Source: Bacteroidales bacterium UBA4243
GTDB lineage: Bacteria > Bacteroidota > Bacteroidia > Bacteroidales > F082
Direction of reading: 5' to 3'
DNA: 6,153 bases
Assembly (NCBI GenBank): GCA_002396205.1
Contig: DGXB01000027.1
Span: 26,348-32,500 of the forward strand
Shown: positions 1-4,749 of the stretch, one piece after another
How the letters are laid out: every line of letters begins with the position of its first letter
Numbering within the stretch: the stretch's first letter is position 1
Made by a program: the position numbers and the translations under genes
The notes under the pieces: generated by a model
Database searches by the model: none
What the model was told of the DNA's origin: nothing
Seen by the model: the letters and a program-made list of their open reading frames with translations, nothing else

Positions 1-465
1 AACGAGTTCGGCCATCCCGAATGGATCGACTTTCCACGTGCAGGCAATGGCTGGAGCTACCAATTCGCCCGCCGCCAGTGGTCGCTCGTCGACAACGAGC
101 ACCTGAAATACCGCTTCATGGGTGCTTTCGACCGCGCCATGCTCGACTTGGTGAAAAGCCATGTCGTGATGCAGGCTTTGCCCGCTTGGCTTTTGTTGGC
201 CGACGAGGCGAACAAGACCATCGTCTACGAGCGTGGCAACCTGATTTTCGTCTTCAACTGGGGGCCACATTCCATTCCCGACTACGAGCTTCCCGTAAGG
301 CAAACGGGCGACTACCGCATCCTTCTCACCACCGACGACGCGGCCTTTGGCGGCTTCGGCAACATCGATGTGTCCACCAGATTCCCTTCCGAGCAGAAAG
401 GCGACCGCATCACGATGAAGGTCTACAACGTGAGCCGCGTGGCGACGGTGTATGAGCGGGTTTAG
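1..465 (+). CDS. glgB: 1,4-alpha-glucan (glycogen) branching enzyme, C-terminal part, 5' end outside window
   Basis: The frame is open from base 1 to a TAG at 463-465 and gives 154 residues. It begins NEFGHPEWIDFPRAGNGW, the signature that closes the catalytic barrel of eukaryote-like branching enzymes (GH13 subfamily 8), followed by ARRQWSLVDN. The rest fits the small all-beta C-terminal domain of alpha-amylase-type enzymes (from about residue 70: KTIVYERGNLIFVFNWGPHS, then a beta-rich stretch to VSRVATVYERV). Family knowledge: the enzyme cuts alpha-1,4-glucan and rejoins the piece as an alpha-1,6 branch during cytoplasmic glycogen synthesis. Family members are about 670-700 residues, so roughly three quarters, including the catalytic residues, lies upstream of the window. 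No U-tailed hairpin is visible directly after the stop. The identification is strong; only the missing part is unseen. Confidence 0.92.
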   Translation, partial: NEFGHPEWIDFPRAGNGWSYQFARRQWSLVDNEHLKYRFMGAFDRAMLDLVKSHVVMQALPAWLLLADEANKTIVYERGNLIFVFNWGPHSIPDYELPVRQTGDYRILLTTDDAAFGGFGNIDVSTRFPSEQKGDRITMKVYNVSRVATVYERV

Positions 466-489
466 CCTCTGGTCATATCCAAAATACCT

Positions 490-510
490 CGTTGAAGCTA
501 TGGCTCGTCC
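490..510 (+). repeat. Imperfect copy A of a ~20-base repeat shared with 1320-1338
   Basis: The text CGTTGAAGCTATGG followed by CTCGTCC matches CGTTGAACTATGG followed by TCGTCC at 1320-1338. The two differ by two single-base insertions in this copy (a G after TTGAA and a C after ATGG). It lies between the glgB stop and the promoter element at 523-530. The two copies bracket the stretch that holds the small ORF and the broken surface-protein gene. Chance is not excluded for a match this short. Confidence 0.45.
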
Positions 511-522
511 AAAAAAGATGCG

Positions 523-530
523 TATCTTTG
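523..530 (+). promoter_or_regulatory. Bacteroidetes -7 promoter element (TATCTTTG)
   Basis: TATCTTTG is an exact match to the Bacteroidetes sigma-ABfr -7 consensus TAnnTTTG. It lies 22 bases before the ATG at 553. Transcription would begin near 537 and leave a leader of about 16 bases with no Shine-Dalgarno sequence, which is normal for this phylum. The -33 TTTG element is weak or absent at the expected distance (around 500). The site would drive the 64-codon ORF and read on into the remnant. Confidence 0.5.
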
Positions 531-552
531 CCCTGTCATAAAACGAAACGCC

Positions 553-747
553 ATGAAAGAAGAAGACTCTTTGGTACCTTACACGATGGAAGAAGTCGAA
601 GTTATGCTTGACGAAACGGAAATCAATTCCTATGACGACATGGATAAGGAGTTTTACACTCCCGAAGAGGTCTATGAGTTGATTATGCGCGACATCAGGG
701 TGATGGCGATGATAAAGGCAAGGCCGACTGGGGCTACAACGCAATAA
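553..747 (+). CDS. Small acidic hypothetical protein, probably with a chimeric C-terminus
   Basis: This is a 64-residue ORF with an ATG start and a TAA stop, placed right behind a good -7 promoter element. Residues 1-48 are acidic and look like a real small protein: VPYTMEEVEVMLDETE, then YTPEEVYELIMRDI. The pattern PYTMEE...LDE...EEV recalls short Bacteroidales proteins often found as antitoxin-like partners of RelE/ParE toxins, but this is a memory-based resemblance and no toxin gene is next to it. Residues from about 49 on (RVMAMIKARPTGATTQ) are read from DNA that in another frame encodes the surface-protein remnant (GDGDDKGKADWGYNAI). They are therefore probably not native. The original gene most likely continued or stopped elsewhere and was cut by a deletion near 690-705. 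Function is unknown. Confidence 0.45.
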   Translation: MKEEDSLVPYTMEEVEVMLDETEINSYDDMDKEFYTPEEVYELIMRDIRVMAMIKARPTGATTQ

Positions 748-1154
748 GCAACGGCGGCAACAGGGAGAATTGCGGCTGGCGCACACTGACGCAAAGCGAG
801 TGGGACTACTTGATAAATAACCGCACGAATAGTTACACAAAGGACACGACGGTTGCTGGCAAGATTGGCATGATTATCTATCCTGACGATTATAGTGGTT
901 CAGCCGTTTCTAGCCCTTCGGAAGAGGATTGGGCTGCCTGCGAGGCAGCGGGCTGCGTCTTCCTTCCCAAAGCTGGCTACCGCAGTGGGACTTCTGTCAA
1001 AAGCCTCAACAGCATAGGTTTCTATTGGTCGGCTACGAAACAAGATGATAGAAGCGCATATTACTTCTACCTCAACGCTACCCCCACTCCTCATTGCTAT
1101 AATAGGAACCGTTACGAGGGTCATGCTGTGCGCTTGGTGCAGGATGTGCAGTAA
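699..1154 (+). pseudogene. C-terminal remnant of a FISUMP/DUF1566-like surface protein
   Basis: The frame is open from 678 (after a TGA at 675-677) to a TAA at 1152-1154, but it has no plausible start, signal peptide or upstream domain. Recognisable blocks in order are DWGYNAISNGG (726-758), WRTLTQSEWDYL (777-812), VFLPKAGYRSGTS (957-995), GFYWSATKQDDRSAYYFYLN (1017-1076) and a terminal HAVRLVQDVQ. They match the Fibrobacter-type paralogous domain common in Bacteroidales lipoproteins, which has a fold related to C-type lectin and formylglycine-generating enzymes. Intact members carry a secretion signal, often Ig-like repeats, and a first half of the domain with a lipoprotein-like N-terminus; all are absent. 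A TTG at 810 could nominally start a 114-residue ORF but would cut into the conserved WDYL motif, so it is unlikely. The end of the domain is well preserved, which suggests the damage is recent or that only the 3' part was acquired. Confidence 0.7.
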
Positions 1155-1195
1155 TTCCCGTTCCTTGAGGATAATCCAATCGCGAGGATAGGGAG

Positions 1196-1214
1196 GCGGA
1201 ATTTGCAATTCCGC
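1196..1214. repeat. Perfect hairpin GCGGAATT-TGC-AATTCCGC
   Basis: There is an 8-bp perfect inverted repeat (1196-1203 with 1207-1214) around a three-base loop, just past the surface-protein remnant. It has no U-tract on the plus side and is not by itself a classic terminator. It sits 10 bases before the GTAGAGACG hairpin, so the two form a tandem hairpin block between convergent genes. Confidence 0.6.
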
Positions 1215-1224
1215 AAATAAAAAT

Positions 1225-1265
1225 CGTAGAGACGTCGCGGTGTGTGGCGTCTCTACGTGTTTTTT
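1225..1265 (+). terminator. Probable bidirectional intrinsic terminator, GTAGAGACG hairpin
   Basis: The stem CGTAGAGACG (1225-1234) pairs perfectly with CGTCTCTACG (1248-1257). In plus-strand RNA, three further pairs (U-G, C-G, G-U at 1235-1237 with 1245-1247) extend it, leaving a seven-base loop. On the plus strand it is followed by GTGTTTTTT (1258-1265). On the minus strand the tail reads ATTTTTATTTG (complement of 1214-1224), so it can end transcription from both sides. It lies between the rightward remnant and the leftward GH31 gene, about 170 bases beyond the GH31 stop. It belongs to the same hairpin family seen at 4019-4043 and 4698-4728. Confidence 0.7.
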
Positions 1266-1319
1266 ATGCCTGTCGGGGTGTTGTCGTAGGTCACGTTTTT
1301 TTCGGGGAATGAATTGCTC

Positions 1320-1347
1320 CGTTGAACTATGGTCGTCCTTTCAGGAC
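1320..1347 (+). repeat. Copy B of the ~20-base repeat, with an adjoining small hairpin
   Basis: CGTTGAACTATGG plus TCGTCC (1320-1338) matches 490-510 apart from two single-base gaps. Its end overlaps a small perfect hairpin, GTCCT-TTC-AGGAC (1335-1347); copy A lacks the second arm. Directly downstream comes a G/C-rich run and another hairpin (1375-1387). The whole of 1300-1430 looks like dispersed intergenic repeat material rather than coding sequence. Confidence 0.45.
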
Positions 1348-1374
1348 TTGGAGGCGGGGCGGGGGCGCGGCGGA

Positions 1375-1387
1375 ACCCCGTAGGGGT
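1375..1387. repeat. ACCCC-GTA-GGGGT hairpin in a G/C-rich intergenic segment
   Basis: A perfect 5-bp stem surrounds a three-base loop inside a very G/C-rich stretch (about 1350-1400). ACCCCGTAGGGGT strings are familiar from intergenic repeats of Bacteroidetes genomes, which is recall rather than a search. The segment has no U-tail on either side close enough for an obvious terminator. Confidence 0.45.
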
Positions 1388-1430
1388 GACGAGATGCCGT
1401 CGGGCGATTTCAATCCCCGCTGATGAATGG

Positions 1431-3932
1431 TCAAAACCTCACCTGCTCCTTAAACCAAGCCTTGTCCTCGTCCTTCAGCCCCATGCCTTCCAATGAGCCG
1501 TCAAGGTCGTTGAAGTATTGGCGGAACTGCTCGACACTCACTTTCAGCGTGTTGGGGAAATAGGTCACTTGTTGGCCGATGCTGCCAAACAAGCCCAAGG
1601 CGTCGTTCAGCTCGATGTTCGACTTGTGGTTCTTGATTTCGGCGACGGCCTTTGCAGCGCGATGGTAGTTGCCGATGATGCCATCGGTGAGGTTGAGGGT
1701 GCCGGTTTGCGGATATTCCACACGGATGTTGGCCTGCTCTTCCCAGTAGCCTTCGGGCAGCGGCACCACGAGGGTGAAGCTCTCGCCGTCGTAGCTCCAA
1801 TCGGTTTCCTTGCCGTTGAGGAAGACGCGCTGGGGCACGTCGGAGGCCACGAATTTCAAGGTGACGTTGCGCGAGGCCATTATGAACTTGCCTTCGGCGG
1901 GGTAGAGGTTGGCGAAGTAGACGTTGCCTTGCCGCGTGGCGCGGAAACGCACGCGCATGTTGTTCGCGTCGTAGTCCTTGTCGTCGCCGTCGTCGTAGTA
2001 CATCGTGAAGTCGCCGTCGGCACCCGGGTAAATCATCAGGTCGAAGTGCGTCCATTCGATGCCGTCCACATGCTGGCGGTAGTCGCTGTATTGCGGGATG
2101 ATGGAGCCGGCTTTCACATACAGCGGGTATTCGTCAATCATGAAGTGGCGCTTGACGACTTGCCCGCCCTTTAGCATCGTTCCCGTGCTCACTTCGTACC
2201 ATGTGCCTTGGGGCAGCCACACCTCGATTTCGGAGAAGTTGCCTTCCATCGGCGTGGTGATGGGCGCGACCAACATGTTGTCGCCGAACATGTATTCGTT
2301 GCGGAAGCTGTAGGCTTCGGGGCTTTCCGGCCAGTCGTAGTAGAGCGGACGGCAGAGCGAGAGGCCTTCGTCGTGTGCCTTGCGGGCCATGGTGTAGATG
2401 TAAGGGATCATCTGTCGGCGCTGGTGGATGGTGTTGCGGATGATTTCGGTGTAGGCGTCGGGGAAGGCCCAAGGCTCTTTCTTGATCGAAGCGTCTTTGG
2501 TGGAGTGGCTGCGAAGGATGGGACTCAGGGCGCCGAATTGCATCCAGCGGGCGTAGAGTTCGGGCGTGAGCGTGCCGCCCCAATGTCCACCGATGTCGTG
2601 ACTCCAAAAGCCGTAAAGCACGTTGCTGGCCGTCGAGTTGAAATAAGGCTGGAAGTTGAGCGACTTCCAAGAGATGACAGCATCGCCCGAAAAGCCGATT
2701 TGGTAGCGGTGGTTGCCCAATCCGCCCCAACGGTGGTAGAGCATCGGGCGCGTGGAGCGGGTGCGCTCGAAGTTGGAGAAAAAGCAGTAGTTGATCCACC
2801 AGGTGTTGCTCAGGTTGGTGAGGCGTTTGTCGTTGGGCCACTGCTGCCAGTCGAGCCACCAGAAGTCGATGCCGTTGCGTTCCATGGGCTTCAAGACCAC
2901 GTCGCACATGCCCGACATGAAGCTTTTGTTGGAGCTTTCCCACGGGATGGCGGGCCTGCCAGTCGTGTCGAGATGCATGTAGGCGGCTAATTCGTCATAG
3001 CGTTCCTCGTAAGGCTCCATGCCGCCTGCGGGGTGCAGGTTGAGCGTGGTGCGAATGCCGCGACGGTCCATGTCGGCGAGGAGGCGCTTGTAGTCGGGGA
3101 AGAGTTTCTTGTTCCACGTCCAGCCGGTCCAGTTGCCTTTGCCTGGCTCGGTGTAGTGCCAGTCCATGTCGATGACGAGCACGTCGAGGGGAATGTCGTA
3201 TTGGTCGAACTTGTGCACCAAGTCGCGGAGTTCCTTGTCGCTATACGACCAGTAGCGCGACCACCAGTAGCCGAAGGCGTAGCGTGGTGGCAGCGGCACC
3301 TTTCCGGCAAACACGGTGAAGTCTTTCAAGGCCTGCTTGTAGTTGTGGCCGTAGCCCATGAAGTACCAGTCTTGATGGTCGAGGCTCTCGCGTTCCTTCA
3401 CCCAAGGCCAGTCGCTGTTGTCGAAGAGGAAGCTCTGCGAATCGTCGATGAGCGTCCAGCCATCGGTGGCCAAGAGGCCGTCCTCGATGGGCATGGCCTT
3501 GTGGTCTTTGCCGACCGAGGTCTCGCCGTCGAAGCTGTCCAAGGTGCGGTAGGTGCCTTTCAGGTTGTGTTCTTGCACCATGCCGGGTTTCCAAACGAAG
3601 CTTGGAGCGATGCCTTTCAACGAACTGATGCTCAGGTTGTCGGCACTGAAGGCGCCGCTGTCTTTCTTGTATTGCAATTTCAGTTTGGCAGTCGTGATTT
3701 CGATGGTCTTGCCGTCTTTGACCACATAATCCACTTCGGGATAGTCGCGGACGACGGCCACCTGCGAGGCTTCGTCGACGAAATGTCCGTCGGGGGCGTA
3801 TTCCATTCGGATGGTGCCGTCGGTGATGACGGTGAAACGCACGGTGGCGTCTTGGTAGGCGATGTTTTTGCTCTGCGCCTTGAGGCCGATGGTCAAAAGG
3901 ACAAGCGTGGCGAGGGTGAGAAGTTTTTTCAT
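1431..3932 (-). CDS. Exported glycoside hydrolase family 31 alpha-glycosidase (alpha-glucosidase-like)
   Basis: This is an intact protein of 833 residues. I place the start at the ATG at 3930-3932, because it begins a clean signal peptide (MKKLLTLATLVLLTIGLKAQ, cut around residues 19-20). An in-frame ATG 18 codons upstream (3984-3986) would put a poor leader in front and would precede the likely transcription start. Domains: an N-terminal beta-sandwich at about 22-215; the GH31 (beta/alpha)8 barrel at about 216-530 with IDMDWHY (254-260); the probable nucleophile D361 in WWLDWQQ; the probable acid/base D417 in FSGDAVISW; HDIGGH (445-450) and LRSHS (473-477); a beta region with VAPITTPMEG (555-564); and a DUF5110-like beta domain at about 630-740 with YYDDGDD. 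Residues 743-833 add a mostly helical tail of unknown function. Family knowledge: GH31 retaining enzymes act on alpha-glucosides, xylosides, galactosides and others; substrate cannot be told here. The signal peptide implies periplasmic or surface location. The gene is convergent with glgB and has its own promoter (3962-3987). Confidence 0.9.
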   Translation of the reverse strand: MKKLLTLATLVLLTIGLKAQSKNIAYQDATVRFTVITDGTIRMEYAPDGHFVDEASQVAVVRDYPEVDYVVKDGKTIEITTAKLKLQYKKDSGAFSADNLSISSLKGIAPSFVWKPGMVQEHNLKGTYRTLDSFDGETSVGKDHKAMPIEDGLLATDGWTLIDDSQSFLFDNSDWPWVKERESLDHQDWYFMGYGHNYKQALKDFTVFAGKVPLPPRYAFGYWWSRYWSYSDKELRDLVHKFDQYDIPLDVLVIDMDWHYTEPGKGNWTGWTWNKKLFPDYKRLLADMDRRGIRTTLNLHPAGGMEPYEERYDELAAYMHLDTTGRPAIPWESSNKSFMSGMCDVVLKPMERNGIDFWWLDWQQWPNDKRLTNLSNTWWINYCFFSNFERTRSTRPMLYHRWGGLGNHRYQIGFSGDAVISWKSLNFQPYFNSTASNVLYGFWSHDIGGHWGGTLTPELYARWMQFGALSPILRSHSTKDASIKKEPWAFPDAYTEIIRNTIHQRRQMIPYIYTMARKAHDEGLSLCRPLYYDWPESPEAYSFRNEYMFGDNMLVAPITTPMEGNFSEIEVWLPQGTWYEVSTGTMLKGGQVVKRHFMIDEYPLYVKAGSIIPQYSDYRQHVDGIEWTHFDLMIYPGADGDFTMYYDDGDDKDYDANNMRVRFRATRQGNVYFANLYPAEGKFIMASRNVTLKFVASDVPQRVFLNGKETDWSYDGESFTLVVPLPEGYWEEQANIRVEYPQTGTLNLTDGIIGNYHRAAKAVAEIKNHKSNIELNDALGLFGSIGQQVTYFPNTLKVSVEQFRQYFNDLDGSLEGMGLKDEDKAWFKEQVRF

Positions 3933-3961
3933 GTGCAATGAGTTTTTAATGATTGACGCAG

Positions 3962-3987
3962 CAAAAATAGGGAAAATCCGAAACAAA
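3962..3987 (-). promoter_or_regulatory. Bacteroidetes-type promoter for the GH31 gene
   Basis: On the minus strand TATTTTTG (3969-3962) matches the -7 consensus TAnnTTTG exactly. A TTTG (3987-3984) lies 14 bases upstream, closer than the usual spacing of about 19, so the -33 element may instead be part of the T-run. Transcription would begin near 3955 and give a leader of about 22 bases before the ATG at 3932. The leader (AAAAACTCATTGCAC before ATG) has no Shine-Dalgarno sequence. The upstream part overlaps the T-tail of the preceding gene's terminator. Confidence 0.5.
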
Positions 3988-4012
3988 AAAAAGGCCGCCC
4001 CGAAGAGCAGCC
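3985..4012 (-). terminator. Intrinsic terminator with C(UUCG)G tetraloop after the outer-membrane protein gene
   Basis: Read on the minus strand, GGCTGCTC-TTCG-GGGCGGCC (4012-3993) folds into an 8-bp stem containing two wobble pairs. It is capped by the very stable C(UUCG)G tetraloop and followed at once by eight T (3992-3985). This is a textbook Rho-independent terminator for the gene ending at 4059. It also insulates the GH31 promoter immediately downstream. Confidence 0.88.
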
Positions 4013-4018
4013 TATTTT

Positions 4019-4043
4019 GTAGAGACGCAAAACCTTGCGTCTC
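4019..4043. repeat. GTAGAGACGCAA hairpin, partly degenerate family member
   Basis: GAGACGCAA (4022-4030) pairs perfectly over 9 bp with TTGCGTCTC (4035-4043) around a four-base loop AACC. The left side keeps the family's full GTAGAGACG start (from 4019), but the matching TAC on the right has decayed to GAA. It lies between the stop at 4059 and the C(UUCG)G terminator, so the minus-strand transcript carries two consecutive hairpins. Confidence 0.7.
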
Positions 4044-4058
4044 GAAAGGATTTCGATT

Positions 4059-4595
4059 TTAGAAGTTGTAGTACAGGCCAAACGTAGGGGCGGCAGCGGC
4101 AAAGCCAAAGGTGAAGCCTTTGTCGCCATAGATGCTGGCGCCACCATTCAGAAGTTCAAATCCTTCCAAATTGTTGTAGCCAATGAAGCCCCAACGGAAA
4201 GCGGCAGTCCAGTGCTTGGTGGGCATCCAGGCGATACCGGGTTGCAAACCCACTCTGAAGCCTTCGCAATCTCTGAGACCGAAGTCGCCAGTCAAATCCA
4301 AGAAAAGACCGAACTTCTCGATGTTGCAGACGCTGTAGCGCAGATAGGGCGAAAGGGTGATGTAGTGAGCCGTTAAATCGGCTCCGGTAAGTTTCTCTTG
4401 CAAAAAGCCGTAATGGGCACCAACGGCGATGGTCAGCGGGGCACCCTTGAAACTGTAGCCGATTTCTGGGGCAATCTCAAATCTGTTCATTTCTTTGTTG
4501 AAAGCTCCATTGGTGGAACCACCAATCCAAAGTTGAGCGTTTGCGCTAAAGATGCCAACGAAGGCAAGAGCTAAGGTCAAAAATAATTTCTTCAT
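4059..4595 (-). CDS. Small outer-membrane beta-barrel protein (porin-family-like)
   Basis: The protein has 178 residues and starts at the ATG at 4593-4595. An A-rich leader (AAAATCATCAAAAAA) precedes it, without a Shine-Dalgarno sequence. A signal peptide is clear: MKKLFLTLALAFVGIFSANA, cleaved before Q21 (ANA|Q). The mature part alternates polar and hydrophobic or aromatic residues, as in transmembrane beta-strands, for example 37-48 (NRFEIAPEIGYS region), 54-64, 76-88 (AHYITLSPYLRYS), 94-104, 112-123, 128-139 and 160-178. It ends in a terminal Phe (FGLYYNF), the usual C-terminal signal for outer-membrane insertion. About eight strands fit the length, as in the small OmpA/OmpX-like barrels common in Bacteroidales; no OmpA peptidoglycan-binding domain follows. 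Two cysteines (90 and 110) are present. Its cargo or role cannot be told from sequence. It is followed by a strong terminator. I see no clear -7 element in the 154 bases upstream. Confidence 0.8.
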   Translation of the reverse strand: MKKLFLTLALAFVGIFSANAQLWIGGSTNGAFNKEMNRFEIAPEIGYSFKGAPLTIAVGAHYGFLQEKLTGADLTAHYITLSPYLRYSVCNIEKFGLFLDLTGDFGLRDCEGFRVGLQPGIAWMPTKHWTAAFRWGFIGYNNLEGFELLNGGASIYGDKGFTFGFAAAAPTFGLYYNF

Positions 4596-4697
4596 TTTTT
4601 TGATGATTTTAAATTAAACATTTAGTGAATTGAATTCTGAATTTTAATGAACCGGCAGGGGATAATCAATTTCCGTGCCAGAAATCCGGAGGGTTTC

Positions 4698-4728
4698 TGT
4701 AGAGACACCATAATATGACATCTCTACA
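4698..4728 (-). repeat. TGTAGAGA hairpin that pairs fully only as minus-strand RNA
   Basis: TGTAGAGA (4698-4705) and TCTCTACA (4721-4728) are perfect inverted arms. In minus-strand RNA the interior continues as six more pairs (U-G, G-U, U-G, C-G, A-U, U-A) around a three-base loop, giving 14 uninterrupted pairs. On the plus strand the three wobble pairs become A/C mismatches. The minus strand is the direction of transcription of the flanking genes. No U-tract follows, so it may act as an mRNA 3'-end or 5'-leader structure rather than a terminator. Confidence 0.65.
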
Positions 4729-4749
4729 TTTATTCCAATCATAACGGTT

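Noticed and set aside
21..455. 144-codon frame overlapping the glgB end
   Set aside because: It is arginine- and histidine-rich with no family features, and lies out of frame with the unmistakable branching-enzyme sequence.
678..747. Programmed -1 frameshift joining the small ORF to the surface-protein domain
   Set aside because: The frame offset is right, but no X XXY YYZ slippery heptamer is visible in the overlap. An acidic cytoplasmic-type N-terminus on an exported domain also makes no sense. A deletion scar or sequencing indel is simpler.
900..1208. Minus-strand ORF opposite the FISUMP-like remnant
   Set aside because: It has no recognisable motif and ends across the conserved blocks of the plus-strand remnant. 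It is a shadow frame.
3033..3941. Long open frame (302 codons) on the plus strand opposite the GH31 gene, and similar long frames at 1518-2174 and 2208-2990
   Set aside because: These are antisense to a clear, domain-complete GH31 enzyme. They are low-complexity in V, A, G, H and E, and have no recognisable domain or signal. They arise from the high GC at third positions of the real gene.
3933..3986. Upstream in-frame ATG (3984-3986) as the GH31 start
   Set aside because: It would prepend 18 residues to a perfect signal peptide, and it lies upstream of the probable -7 element and transcription start.
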